Source: Cronobacter dublinensis subsp. dublinensis LMG 23823 (GTDB lineage: Bacteria > Pseudomonadota > Gammaproteobacteria > Enterobacterales > Enterobacteriaceae). Taken from it: DNA of 64,000 nt. Shown piece by piece: positions 24,662 through 34,050 of this stretch. Both the position numbers and the translations under genes were made by a program. The number at the start of each line of letters is the position of its first letter. Within the stretch, counting starts at the first letter, position 1. Below the pieces are notes generated by a model, which saw only the letters and a program-made list of their open reading frames with translations, was not told the origin of the DNA and did no database searches. Location of the stretch: contig NZ_CP012266.1 in the NCBI RefSeq assembly GCF_001277235.1, positions 1,426,001 to 1,490,000 on the forward strand, given 5' to 3'.

Positions 24662-26518
24662 TTAAGCCGCCGCAGCGGTCAGTTTCAGAAAGGCTTCACG
24701 GGTTGCCACGTCGCCCTGTTTCAGCGGGCTGATCTCGCCGTAGCAATCGGTATTGGTGACGATGACGATAACGCTCGGGTCGATGTTAAGCGCGGCGAGC
24801 GCACTGAGATCGAAGCTAATCAGCGGTTGTCCGACCTCGACGAACTGGCCGTTCTCCACGTGGCGGGTAAAGTGCTGGCCGCCGAGCTTTACGGTGTCGA
24901 TGCCGATATGGATCAGCACCTCGGCGCCGTTGTCGCTCCTGAGCGTCAGGGCGTGATTGCTGTCGAATACGGATTCAATGCGCCCGTTGACCGGCGAGAG
25001 CAGCTCGCCGCTCTCGGGCATAATGGCGATGCCTTTGCCGAAGATTTCGTCGGCGAAGACCGGGTCGCTGAGGGCGGCAAGCGGCGTCAGGCGGCCGCTC
25101 ACCGGCGCGAAGAGTTGCTCCTCGCGGGCGAGCGCCACGGGGCTTAGCCCCGCCACGACCTCCGACAGCGCGGGGGGGGCTGCGGGCTCTTCAAAGCCCA
25201 GGAGGACCGTGACCAGCGCCGCCGTACAAAAAGCGATGGCGAGGCTCGCCAGCGCCCAGAGGAACGTGGGGCCGACCAGCGCCGGAACGCCGGGCAGACC
25301 GCTTAAGGCGAAGGCGTAGGTTTTTACGCCGAGCGCCATTGCGAACGCGCCGCCGCAGGCGCCGCCAATCAGCGCCGCGGCGAACGGGCGCTTAAAGCGA
25401 ATATTGATGCCGTACATCGCGGGCTCGGTGATGCCCATCGCCGCGCTGAAGCTGGTGGAGAGCGCCAGCGTCTTGATTTTCTTATTGCGGGCGCGCAGGA
25501 ACACGCCGAACGCCGCGCCCGCCTGGCCCATGTTGGCGACGTAAAAGAGAATTTTGAACGGGTCGTAGCCGAGCCGGCTGATGTTGTTAATCACGATCGG
25601 CACCAGCACGTAGTGCATGCCGGTAATGATCATCAGCGACAGCGTGCCGCCGACGATCACGCCCGCAAGCCAGCCCATGTTCGCCACCAGCCAGATAATC
25701 CCGCCGGAGAGCGCGTTGCCAAAGAAAATCCCCGCCGGACCGATGGCGATAAGTGTCACCGGCGCGACGATAACAAGGCTCAGCAGCGGCACGAACATGG
25801 TTTTCAGCGCGGCAGGCATCACACGGTCGATAAAGCGCTCAACGTAACTTAACAGCAGCACCGCCAGCAGAATCGGGATCACCGACGAGGCGTACGAGAC
25901 GCTGGCGACCGGCACGCCGAGAAACGCGACCGGCGCGCCCGATTTCAGGAGCGTGGTGAGGGTAGGGTGAAACAGCGTGGCGGCGAGGGCGACAGCCACA
26001 TAAGGGTTAGCGCCGAACTTGTTCCCGGCGCTGAAGGCGAGCACCAGCGGCATAAAGAAAAAGACGCCGTCGCTTATCGCCATCAGGATTTGGTACGTCG
26101 GGTTACTGGCCGCCGCCCAGCCGAGCGCGAGGCAGAGCGACAGGACGCCCTTGAGGATACCGGCCCCGGCGATGGCCGGAATAATGGGCGAGAAGATCCC
26201 GGCGAGCCCCTCCAGCACCATGGAAACCGGGTTGCGCCGTTTAGGCGGTGAGGCCGCTTTTTTCGCATCAAGGTTGGGCAACTGCGCAAGGATGGCCTGG
26301 CAGAGCGGGGCGACCTCGTTGCCGATGATCACCTGAAACTGATCGCCGGAGAGGTTCACGCCCATCACGCCGTCGAGGTTCTCCAGGGCCGTGCGGTTGA
26401 CTTTATTAAGATCCACCAGCGCGAAACGCAGGCGGGTAATGCAGTGGTAAAGCGAAAGAATATTCGCCTCGCCGCCGAGATGGTCAATTATCTGGCGGGC
26501 GGTATGCGGGTAGTTCAT
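24662..26518 (-). CDS. bglF: Beta-glucoside PTS permease, EIIBCA
   Basis: The predicted protein has 618 residues with three fused domains in the order IIB-IIC-IIA, as in BglF. The IIB phosphorylation cysteine is Cys26 in YHCITRLRF. A membrane-spanning IIC domain of about ten segments runs from roughly 100 to 440 and includes the GITEPAMYG sugar-site motif. The IIA histidine is about residue 537 in LIHIGIDTVKL. It imports and phosphorylates beta-glucosides and, by analogy with BglF, phosphorylates the antiterminator to silence the operon when no sugar is present. An antiterminator leader precedes it. The gene name marks the family; substrate range is unproven. Confidence 0.92.
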   Translation of the reverse strand: MNYPHTARQIIDHLGGEANILSLYHCITRLRFALVDLNKVNRTALENLDGVMGVNLSGDQFQVIIGNEVAPLCQAILAQLPNLDAKKAASPPKRRNPVSMVLEGLAGIFSPIIPAIAGAGILKGVLSLCLALGWAAASNPTYQILMAISDGVFFFMPLVLAFSAGNKFGANPYVAVALAATLFHPTLTTLLKSGAPVAFLGVPVASVSYASSVIPILLAVLLLSYVERFIDRVMPAALKTMFVPLLSLVIVAPVTLIAIGPAGIFFGNALSGGIIWLVANMGWLAGVIVGGTLSLMIITGMHYVLVPIVINNISRLGYDPFKILFYVANMGQAGAAFGVFLRARNKKIKTLALSTSFSAAMGITEPAMYGINIRFKRPFAAALIGGACGGAFAMALGVKTYAFALSGLPGVPALVGPTFLWALASLAIAFCTAALVTVLLGFEEPAAPPALSEVVAGLSPVALAREEQLFAPVSGRLTPLAALSDPVFADEIFGKGIAIMPESGELLSPVNGRIESVFDSNHALTLRSDNGAEVLIHIGIDTVKLGGQHFTRHVENGQFVEVGQPLISFDLSALAALNIDPSVIVIVTNTDCYGEISPLKQGDVATREAFLKLTAAAA

Positions 26519-26534
26519 GGCTATTCCTCTCCAG

Positions 26535-26625
26535 AATGAAACCCTGCGGTTTCATTAAACCGTCGCCGGTGAAAACACCGGCAGGTTGCTGCCTCTGGGG
26601 TTTGCCTGATTGAACAGTAACAAGC
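26535..26625 (-). promoter_or_regulatory. RAT/terminator leader before the PTS gene
   Basis: Read on the minus strand, a ribonucleic antiterminator motif (GGCTTGTTACTG...CAGGCAAACCCC, complement of about 26597-26625) is followed by a GCCGGTGTTTTCACCGGC hairpin (26565-26582) with a short T-rich run. A perfect 9-bp stem AATGAAACC/GGTTTCATT (26535-26556) then sits just before the bglF ribosome site. This matches the BglG/LicT-controlled leaders of beta-glucoside operons. Confidence 0.8.
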
Positions 26626-27471
26626 CTAAAGGGAATGCGCTAAACGATGAATAACGTTGTCGATATGCACCGTTAAATAGAGTTTTTCAGAATGCGTCAT
26701 GGCGTGGCGATAATTTTTTTCCACAAAGTCACTAATGGCTTCCACGCATGCGACAGTATTTTTATACCGTTTCTGGACCATCGCGAATAATTCACTGTCG
26801 TCGTTTTCCAGCCGCTGGCCCTCTATTACCCGCTGGGCGAAAAACTTCACGTGGGTAATAAAGCGCTGGTAATTCAGCGACTGTTCATCCGGGCCGACGG
26901 CGAACCAGTACTTCACAATATTCTGGATCTGATAAATCAGCCGGGTGATATCGTTAATTTTGCCTTTCGGATCGTTAAGCCCGGCGTTGACGATATGCAG
27001 CGCGATGCTGCACGCCTCGCTGTCCGGCATCAGCACGCCGGTGCGCGCGGCAATCAGCGCCAGCGCCTGCCGCCCGATGGCGTATTCGTCCTGATAAAAA
27101 TGACGCACTTCCCATTGCAACGGATTAGCGATCTCAAGGCCTTTCTGGCTACGCTCAATGGCGTAAAAAAGGTGATCGGCAAGCGTCACATAGATGCCTT
27201 CACTTAATTTCATGCCCGGCGTCTGGCGTGCCAGCGCCACAATATCGTCGGTGAGTTGCACTATTTCCACCGGTACTTCATCAAGCAGCACTTTAAATCG
27301 CGCGGAAACCGTGTCGTCATGCAGACGAAAGGTTTTCTCGACCTGGCTTATTGCCACCGCTTCACCGACGTGGGCATTAAAACCGAGCCCCCTGCCGGTG
27401 ACGATGACTTCCTGGCCGCGTTCGTCGACGGCGCTGACGACATTATTATTAAGGATTTGCTTAATGATCAT
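26626..27471 (-). CDS. BglG/LicT-family transcription antiterminator
   Basis: The predicted protein has 281 residues: an RNA-binding CAT domain (1-55) and two PTS regulation domains. The regulatory histidines fall at 100, 159, 207 and 269, the same numbers as in LicT. PTS phosphorylation would switch the protein between inactive and RNA-binding dimers, and the active form binds the two RAT motifs in this operon and prevents termination. I choose the ATG at 27471 (MIIKQILNNN), the family N-terminus. The longer frame from 27540 would translate through the upstream terminator. First gene of the operon. Confidence 0.93.
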   Translation of the reverse strand: MIIKQILNNNVVSAVDERGQEVIVTGRGLGFNAHVGEAVAISQVEKTFRLHDDTVSARFKVLLDEVPVEIVQLTDDIVALARQTPGMKLSEGIYVTLADHLFYAIERSQKGLEIANPLQWEVRHFYQDEYAIGRQALALIAARTGVLMPDSEACSIALHIVNAGLNDPKGKINDITRLIYQIQNIVKYWFAVGPDEQSLNYQRFITHVKFFAQRVIEGQRLENDDSELFAMVQKRYKNTVACVEAISDFVEKNYRHAMTHSEKLYLTVHIDNVIHRLAHSL

Positions 27472-27494
27472 CGCCGACTCCTGAAAGCAAAAAC

Positions 27495-27572
27495 GGGCAA
27501 AACATAAATACAGGCACCAGGGAATGTCCTGGTGCTGCATTCAGGTTTTGCCCGCCGAACGGTAACAAGCGC
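27495..27572 (-). promoter_or_regulatory. RAT/terminator leader before the antiterminator gene
   Basis: On the minus strand, GCTTGTTACCGTTCGGCGGG runs into CAAAACC (complement of 27544-27572), which fits the RAT consensus. It is followed by a CAGCACCAGG...CCTGGTGCCTG hairpin (27511-27537) and a T-rich tail: a rho-independent terminator that bound antiterminator would prevent from forming. The operon is therefore autoregulated at both the first and second gene. Confidence 0.85.
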
Positions 27573-27729
27573 AATGCAATATCAAAAAACCTAACACCCG
27601 CCTGGTATTCGGTCAATGAAGCGGCGGTGATTTCATTCCTGCCTGACGACGATTTGTGATCTGCCTGGCGCTTTGCCGCGCGCTGCCCCGGCAAAAAAAG
27701 GTTCAGCTGCCCCCTGAAAAGTGCCACAA

Positions 27730-27749
27730 TAGTGGCTGTTTATACAGTG
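27730..27749. promoter_or_regulatory. Degenerate LexA-like site of dinG
   Basis: TAGTGGCTGTTTATACAGTG lies 14 bases before the dinG start, in the same place and with nearly the same bases as the E. coli dinG SOS operator. The right half CAG is kept; the left CTG half is degraded to GTG, so control may be weaker. Confidence 0.65.
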
Positions 27750-27763
27750 TTTCAGGGCTTCCG

Positions 27764-29941
27764 ATGGCATTAACCGCCGCGCAGAAATCGCAAATCGCCG
27801 TCTGGTATAAGGCGCTCCAGCAGCAGATACCGGACTTCATTCCCCGCGCCCCGCAGCGGCAGATGATTGCCGAGGTGGCGAAAACCCTCGGCGGCGATGA
27901 CGGACGGCATCTGGCTATCGAGGCGCCGACCGGTGTCGGCAAAACGCTCTCTTATCTGATTCCCGGCATCGCCATCGCCCGCGAAGAGCAGAAAACCCTG
28001 GTGGTGAGCACCGCCAACGTGGCGCTGCAGGATCAGATCTTCAGTAAAGATTTGCCGCTGCTGCGCAAAATTATTCCTGAGCTGCGTTTTACCGCCGCCT
28101 TTGGCCGCGGGCGCTATGTTTGCCCGCGCAACCTCGCGGCGCTCTCGACCGACAGCGCCTCGCAGGGCGATTTGCTGGCGTTTCTTGATGACGAACTGAC
28201 GCCCAACAGCAAAGAAGAGCAGCAGCGCTGCGCGAAACTCAAAGCGGATCTCGACAGCTACAAATGGGACGGCCTGCGCGACCATACCGACCAGGCGATT
28301 GACGATAAGCTCTGGGCGCGGCTCAGCACTGATAAAGCGAGCTGCCTTAACCGCAACTGCCACTACTACCGCGAATGCCCGTTCTTTGTGGCGCGCCGTG
28401 AGATTCAGGAGGCGGAAGTGGTGGTCGCCAACCATGCGCTGGTGATGGCGGCGCTGGAGAGCGAGTCGGTGCTGCCGGAGCCGAAACACCTGCTGCTGGT
28501 GCTGGATGAAGGCCATCACCTGCCGGATGTCGCGCGCGACGCGCTGGAGATGAGCGCCGATATCAGCGCCTCCTGGACGCGGTTGCAGCTCGATCTCTTC
28601 TGCAAGCTGGTCGCCACCTGCCTTGAGCAGTTCCGCCCGAAAACCGTGCCGCCGCTCGCCACACCGGAGCGGCTGAACAACCATTGCGAAGAGGTCTATG
28701 AGCTGATTGCCGCCATGAACCGCATCGTGGGGCTGCTGCTGCCGCCGGGCGAAGAGAGCGAGTTCCGCTTCCCGATGGGCGAATTGCCGCAGGAGGTGAT
28801 GGAGATCTGCGAGCGGCTGGCGAAGCTGACCGAAAACCTGCGCGGGCTGGCGGAGCTCTTTTTAAACGATCTCAGCGAGAAAACCGGCAGTCACGATATT
28901 GTGCGTCTGCACCGCGCGCTGTTGCAGATGAACCGCGCGCTCGGCCACTTTGAAGCCCAGAGCAAGCTCTGGCGGCTGGCGTCGCTGGCGCACGCCTCCG
29001 GCGCGCCGGTGTCCAAATGGGTGACGCGCGAAACCCGCGAAGGGCAGCCGCATATTTACTTCCACTGCGTCGGGATCCGCGTGAGCGATCAGCTCGAAAA
29101 GCTTATCTGGCGCCAGGTGCCGCACGTCGTTGTGACCTCCGCCACGCTGCGCTCGCTTAACAGCTTCGCGCGCTTGCAGGAGATGAGCGGCCTGCGCGAC
29201 AAAGCGGGCGACCGCTTCGTGGCGCTCGACTCGCCGTTTAACCATGTCGCGCAGGGGAAAATCGTCATTCCGCGCCTGAAGCACGAGCCGCTGATGGAAC
29301 ATGAAGAGGCGCACCTCGCCGAGATGGCGGCCTATTTCCGCGAGGAATATAAAAAAGGCGAGCATAAAGGGATGCTGGTGCTGTTCGCCAGCAACCGCGC
29401 GATGCAGACCTTTTTGTCTTTTGTGCCCGATCTGCGTCTCGGCCTGCTGGTGCAGGGCGATCAGCCGCGCTACCGGCTGGTGGAGTTGCACCGTAAAAAG
29501 GTGGAGCAGGGCGAAGCGAGCGTGCTGGTAGGGCTACAGTCGTTCGCCGAAGGGCTTGATCTCAAAGGCGAATTATTAAGTCAGGTGCATATCCATAAAA
29601 TCGCGTTTCCGCCCGTAGACAGCCCGGTCGTCGTGACGGAAGGCGAGTGGCTGAAAAGCCTTAAGCGCTATCCGTTTGAAGTGCAAAGCCTGCCCGCGGC
29701 CTCGTTCAACCTTATCCAGCAGGTGGGGCGACTTATCCGCAGCCACAGCTGCTGGGGCGAGGTGGTGATTTACGACCGTCGCCTGCTGACCAAATCCTAC
29801 GGCAAGCGGCTGCTGGACGCGCTGCCGGTGTTCGCGATTGAACAGCCCGAGGCGCCGGAAGTCAAAAGCCTGCCGCGCGCGGCGAAGAAAGCCGTCTCCC
29901 CCCGGAAATCCCCGGCGCGCCGCCGCGCTACTGGTAAGTAA
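27764..29941 (+). CDS. dinG: ATP-dependent DNA helicase DinG
   Basis: The predicted protein has 725 residues. DinG is an XPD-like 5'-3' helicase with a 4Fe-4S cluster that clears R-loops and forked structures after DNA damage. Walker A is in APTGVGKT near residue 55. The cluster cysteines lie in GRYVCPRN and in SCLNRNCHYYRECPFF (about 120 to 208). The DEGHH box is near 250 and the C-terminal LIQQVGRLIRS motif follows. I choose the ATG at 27764 (MALTAAQ); the frame upstream crosses the operator. The last about 20 residues are Arg/Lys-rich. The 3' end overlaps by 14 bases the end of the convergent fimbrial operon. Confidence 0.96.
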   Translation: MALTAAQKSQIAVWYKALQQQIPDFIPRAPQRQMIAEVAKTLGGDDGRHLAIEAPTGVGKTLSYLIPGIAIAREEQKTLVVSTANVALQDQIFSKDLPLLRKIIPELRFTAAFGRGRYVCPRNLAALSTDSASQGDLLAFLDDELTPNSKEEQQRCAKLKADLDSYKWDGLRDHTDQAIDDKLWARLSTDKASCLNRNCHYYRECPFFVARREIQEAEVVVANHALVMAALESESVLPEPKHLLLVLDEGHHLPDVARDALEMSADISASWTRLQLDLFCKLVATCLEQFRPKTVPPLATPERLNNHCEEVYELIAAMNRIVGLLLPPGEESEFRFPMGELPQEVMEICERLAKLTENLRGLAELFLNDLSEKTGSHDIVRLHRALLQMNRALGHFEAQSKLWRLASLAHASGAPVSKWVTRETREGQPHIYFHCVGIRVSDQLEKLIWRQVPHVVVTSATLRSLNSFARLQEMSGLRDKAGDRFVALDSPFNHVAQGKIVIPRLKHEPLMEHEEAHLAEMAAYFREEYKKGEHKGMLVLFASNRAMQTFLSFVPDLRLGLLVQGDQPRYRLVELHRKKVEQGEASVLVGLQSFAEGLDLKGELLSQVHIHKIAFPPVDSPVVVTEGEWLKSLKRYPFEVQSLPAASFNLIQQVGRLIRSHSCWGEVVIYDRRLLTKSYGKRLLDALPVFAIEQPEAPEVKSLPRAAKKAVSPRKSPARRRATGK

Positions 29942-30437
29942 ACGTCACCTGAATAGCACTTTGAAATGTGCCAGCCACGAGTTTCTCACCCGTTGCCACA
30001 TAACGTGCGGCGAGCGGAAACGGCGCGCTGTGATCATCGGGATTAACGGGCTTGATAAGGGTCGCGCCGGGCCTGAGCGTGGTGCTGTGATCGCCGGTAC
30101 TGAGCTCCAGCGCCAGACCTGCGCCGGTACCGGTATTGGCGTAATAACGCGTGTCGGTCGGCGCGCTCGCGCCGGTGAATGTGGCGGTGACCGTGGTCGT
30201 CGTGGCCGGGCAGTTGATGACAGAGAGGCTGAAATTGATCCAGTCGCCCGTCTTACCCGCCTGCTGGAAGCTGCCTGCGGGGGCGTCGCCAAGCGCGATT
30301 TGGAGATTTTTCGACGCACTGTCTACTTCGCATCCCGCCCCGCGGATAGTGCCGGTGACCTGTAGCGTTACCTGGTCTGCCCGCACGCCAGCGGAGCCCA
30401 TCGCGCAGAGCATACAAAGCAAAATGAAGGGTTTCAT
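29928..30437 (-). CDS. Minor fimbrial subunit
   Basis: The predicted protein has 169 residues: signal peptide to about residue 20 (MKPFILLCMLCAMGSAGVRA), then a pilin fold with the typical disulphide pair (one Cys after GAGCEVDS, one in VINCPATT). The C-terminal beta strand ends in VTFTYQ, the donor-strand/chaperone recognition pattern with a penultimate Tyr. I choose the ATG at 30437; the longer frame from 30563 lacks a signal peptide at its start. Last gene of the fimbrial operon, probably a shaft adaptor or tip-proximal subunit. Its end overlaps dinG. Confidence 0.85.
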   Translation of the reverse strand: MKPFILLCMLCAMGSAGVRADQVTLQVTGTIRGAGCEVDSASKNLQIALGDAPAGSFQQAGKTGDWINFSLSVINCPATTTTVTATFTGASAPTDTRYYANTGTGAGLALELSTGDHSTTLRPGATLIKPVNPDDHSAPFPLAARYVATGEKLVAGTFQSAIQVTFTYQ

Positions 30438-30447
30438 GGCCGCCACC

Positions 30448-31437
30448 TCAGTTATAGGAAATGCTGATGGTTGCCGCCGCGTTGGCCTTGCCAGGGACAA
30501 CGATTTCTTCGGTCTGCATGTATTGCACGCTGACGGAAAAGGTATCTGACGCCCCCGGCGCAATGCTGCCCATCATGGTGTAATCATCGGTCGGCGCGAT
30601 ATTGTCATTGATCCTCATTTGCACACCCACCCCCAGCGCGGCGCCGTCTTCGTCCAGTAACCTGATAACGCCGGCGTTATTACGCAGGTTGCCATTTGCG
30701 CCCTGCACCAGCACATTGACGTAGGCGTAATCATCACATACCAGCGTGAAGTCTTGATGCTGTGGCGGTGTGGTCGAATACTGGCCGGAAAAGAGAGACG
30801 TAGAGATATCGCCCATGTTAAACGTCAGCGTCGTCGTGTTGAGAGAACAGGTGATGGAGCGGCTGTTAAAACTGCCGCGATAGTAAAGATACTGCCCACC
30901 CAGCGGCTCTGTGCCTTCAGCGGCGCTTTTAACCAGCACGCTGTAGCGCGTACTGTTGTTATCCAGCGTGCCGCTGCCCATGGTGGGTGCGATTTTAACC
31001 AGCGCCTGCGTCACTATCGCCTGGGCGATATTGGCATTCCCCACCGCTTTTATTGTCGCAAGCGGCATGCCGGATGAATCGCAATCGCTGCCCGTGCCTG
31101 TCACCCGCTGCCCCTGTTTATTGATAAGCGTCAGGCCAACGCCGGGAATGTTGGTTTGATAAACGCCCGGCATGCCAGGCACTTCGGTTTTTCCGCCGGT
31201 GTAACAGGCGATTACCATTGCGTTGTCGTATTCCCCGTAGCAGTTGATATCAATTGCAACGGGGTGTTCGGAGCCTGGGATCACCGCACCGGTTTCCAGA
31301 TTGTCGCTCACGGCGACGCCGCTTGAGTAACTGGTGTGAGGTAAATCCGGCGTGCTGCAGTTGGCCTGCGCCGCAGGAATCACGCTCCACCCGCCCACGA
31401 GGGCGGCGAGAAGGCAGAATAAACGTAGCATTTTCAT
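30448..31437 (-). CDS. Fimbrial tip adhesin (FimH-like two-domain)
   Basis: The predicted protein has 329 residues: signal peptide to about 25, an N-terminal half (about 26-190) expected to be the receptor-binding domain, and a C-terminal pilin domain ending in ATISISYN. Cysteines at about 27, 66, 78 and 119 are in the N-terminal domain and two more are in the pilin domain. The two-domain length and the position after the usher are typical of tip adhesins. No sequence reveals the ligand. It lies 10 bases before the minor subunit gene and 21 bases after the usher. Confidence 0.8.
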   Translation of the reverse strand: MKMLRLFCLLAALVGGWSVIPAAQANCSTPDLPHTSYSSGVAVSDNLETGAVIPGSEHPVAIDINCYGEYDNAMVIACYTGGKTEVPGMPGVYQTNIPGVGLTLINKQGQRVTGTGSDCDSSGMPLATIKAVGNANIAQAIVTQALVKIAPTMGSGTLDNNSTRYSVLVKSAAEGTEPLGGQYLYYRGSFNSRSITCSLNTTTLTFNMGDISTSLFSGQYSTTPPQHQDFTLVCDDYAYVNVLVQGANGNLRNNAGVIRLLDEDGAALGVGVQMRINDNIAPTDDYTMMGSIAPGASDTFSVSVQYMQTEEIVVPGKANAAATISISYN

Positions 31438-31458
31438 AGGGTCTCCTGAGTCTCGCCG

Positions 31459-34002
31459 TCACTGACAGCGGGCGGAAAGGGTTAAAATAGTGTCCGCAGG
31501 CGCAGTGGCTGGCAGGTGGAAGGCCGCGGTGCACTGCGTGGTGGCGAGCGCCCCCCAGCTGACGTTCAGCGTGCCCTGTGGCGAAAGGCCGGTCAGCCAG
31601 ACCTCGCCGTCCTCGCCTACGATAAATTCCTCGTCTTCGCCCGCTTTTACGACGGTCGCGCCAAAGGGCACCGGTTTGCCATCAGGGCGTTTTAGCCGGA
31701 TGAGCGCCCGTGCGCCCACCTCCGTTGCAAACGTTGCCCGCACCACCGCGCCGCGCGTTGGCGTGACGGTCTGCGACGCCTGGGTGATATCGGCATTGTC
31801 CGGCAGCGTTTCGGTATTAAGCCCAATCGTGTTGTGGCGATAAGGGCTGACGTAAGGCACAACCGTGTAGCCGCGCCCGTCGGTTTTTACGCCGGTCTGG
31901 TTATTGATACGCGTACCGCTCGCACCGGGGGCTTTCACCAGCGCTACGGTTTCGCCAAGCGGCTGGCTGAATGTCACACCATCCGCATGCATAACGACGC
32001 CGCCCTGAAGGCTATAGCTCGTCGTCTGCTGCCAGCGATCGCGCGAGTAGCTGCCGCCAAGCGAACCTTTTGCACCACGGTAGTTGACGTTCAGGCTGCG
32101 GCTGTCTGCGCCGCTCGCGTCTCTGCTTTGCTGAACGGACCAGTTGAGGTTGTTTTGCGCCAGTGCCGAACCGTTCAGGGCCAGCGTCTGGGTCACGCCG
32201 TCGCGGTTGTGATTGAGGCTGTAGCTCGCCCAGGTGTTGGGCAGCCAGCGCTCAAGCGGGATGGAAACGGTCAGCGCCAGGCTGCGTTCACGCGTGGTGC
32301 GCGCCTGCGAGCCGTGGTCAGTGTCACCCACGCTGTAATTCAGGCTGTACGTGATCCCCTGCCAGTTGTTGTTGTAACCGAGATTCAGCGAACGGCCCGG
32401 CGCACGACCCTCCCAGTAGCGCTCGCGTACAAGGCTCAGGTTCAGCGACCCGAAGTTATCGCCGATGTTCTGATTTACGCTTACCTCCTCGCGGCTACGG
32501 CGGTGGCTGACCGGCTGTGGCACGTCGTCACGCCGCCAGGCATCAAATGTGTCCTGCATCGAATAAAACCCGGCGCTGTTATAACGGTAACCAGCGACAG
32601 AAACCGACGTGCCGGTCGCCGTGAGCGTTTTGCCGTAGCGCACGCGCAAGGCGCGGCCGTCGCGAGACGCGCCATCAGGCAGGCGCGCCGCGGCTGATGT
32701 GACATCCAGCGACAGCGCGCCGACCTCACCCAGGTTTTTCCCGGCACCCACTGTCAGCGCGCGGTAGACCGGGCTGTATTGCACGCCACCGTAAAGCGTC
32801 AGTTCGTGCGCCAGGCCGTAAATAGCGCTGCCCTGTACAAACGGCGACGGTGTGACGGCGTCGTCATAGGAGCGGTATCTGCCGCCGGTCAGGCTGTATT
32901 TAAGGTGTCCCTGGCGTTGTAGTAATGGCACTGAGGTATAGGGCACCACAGTGTGTTGCTCGCTGCCGTCGGACTCTTTTATCGTGACGTCGAGATCGCC
33001 ATTGCCTGCCGCATAGAGATCGGTCAGCGCAAAGGCACCGGGCGCCACGCTTACCTGGCTGATGATATAGCCGTGCTGGCGCACCACGACCTGCGCATTA
33101 CTGTGGGCGATACCGCGCACGACGGGCGCGTAACCCTGCTGGCTGTCCGGCAGCATTTCTTCTTCAGACGCAAGCTGCGCACCGGTAAAAGGGATGCTGT
33201 CGAAAACGCCTGCGGGCGATGTGCTCTGACCAAGCATCAACTGGCTTTTAAGCGCGACCAGATCGCGCGAAAGGTAGCTGTAGACAGTGTTGAACTCCTG
33301 CGAGTCGCCCGTTACGTCATGCTCCCGGTTCAGCGTGGCGTAGTGGCGCAGCCGCCAGGGACCCACGTTGAGACCCGGGCGCAGGCTCAGGTAGTCGCTG
33401 CGCCGGTCATGACCGGCAGAGGAGACGGTGCGATCCTGCTGGCCGCTCAGGCTGTAGTTGAGTAAAAACGCCGTGATGCCCTCATCAAATTCTTCCGGCG
33501 CGACATAGCCGCGTGGGCGCTGGACGAGCGCCGTTTGCGGCAGTGTCAGCATTAACGCCTGATGATTAAGATCCAGCGTGGCCGCAGCGGAGGGGATCGC
33601 CTCAAGATTGACGCAGTCCCCGGTGTCGTTAAGCGCCGGGTAGGACTCGACCTTCACGCCAAGGCTCTTTAACCGCGCAAGGCTCAGGCATGGGCGAAGC
33701 GCAGGCGCGCCATCTTTGTCGGTCGCAGCGATAAAACGAATTTCCTGCGTCTCTTTTTTTTCATTATTAATATAAATATCGACTGAATATTTCCCGGGCG
33801 ACAAACCCGGGCCTTTTTCATAAAACGATAAATCCGCTTTTTCCATACCGGGATTATCCACCTCCAGCAGCGCAGGGTTAAAATAATCCTCGGCCCACGC
33901 CTGCCCGCAAATTATTCCCGGCATTATGCAATGCAGGGCAATAATTAACGCGAGATAACGCGTGCGAAACCGGGGCTGCCGCCCCATGTTATTAGCAGAC
34001 AT
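31459..34002 (-). CDS. Outer membrane fimbrial usher
   Basis: The predicted protein has 847 residues in the FimD/PapC usher family. After a signal peptide (about 1-37) comes the N-terminal chaperone-binding domain starting at DYFNPALLEVDNPGMEKADLS. The 24-strand pore with an inserted plug lies in the middle and two C-terminal domains at the end (TVVKAGEDEEFIVGEDGEVWLTGL region). It assembles the subunits encoded around it across the outer membrane. It is the third gene of the operon. Length is normal and no frameshift is seen. Confidence 0.93.
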   Translation of the reverse strand: MSANNMGRQPRFRTRYLALIIALHCIMPGIICGQAWAEDYFNPALLEVDNPGMEKADLSFYEKGPGLSPGKYSVDIYINNEKKETQEIRFIAATDKDGAPALRPCLSLARLKSLGVKVESYPALNDTGDCVNLEAIPSAAATLDLNHQALMLTLPQTALVQRPRGYVAPEEFDEGITAFLLNYSLSGQQDRTVSSAGHDRRSDYLSLRPGLNVGPWRLRHYATLNREHDVTGDSQEFNTVYSYLSRDLVALKSQLMLGQSTSPAGVFDSIPFTGAQLASEEEMLPDSQQGYAPVVRGIAHSNAQVVVRQHGYIISQVSVAPGAFALTDLYAAGNGDLDVTIKESDGSEQHTVVPYTSVPLLQRQGHLKYSLTGGRYRSYDDAVTPSPFVQGSAIYGLAHELTLYGGVQYSPVYRALTVGAGKNLGEVGALSLDVTSAAARLPDGASRDGRALRVRYGKTLTATGTSVSVAGYRYNSAGFYSMQDTFDAWRRDDVPQPVSHRRSREEVSVNQNIGDNFGSLNLSLVRERYWEGRAPGRSLNLGYNNNWQGITYSLNYSVGDTDHGSQARTTRERSLALTVSIPLERWLPNTWASYSLNHNRDGVTQTLALNGSALAQNNLNWSVQQSRDASGADSRSLNVNYRGAKGSLGGSYSRDRWQQTTSYSLQGGVVMHADGVTFSQPLGETVALVKAPGASGTRINNQTGVKTDGRGYTVVPYVSPYRHNTIGLNTETLPDNADITQASQTVTPTRGAVVRATFATEVGARALIRLKRPDGKPVPFGATVVKAGEDEEFIVGEDGEVWLTGLSPQGTLNVSWGALATTQCTAAFHLPATAPADTILTLSARCQ

Positions 34003-34050
34003 AGTGGTTCCAGGAGGATAAAAATAATTTATCTGAAAAAGATGATGAAA

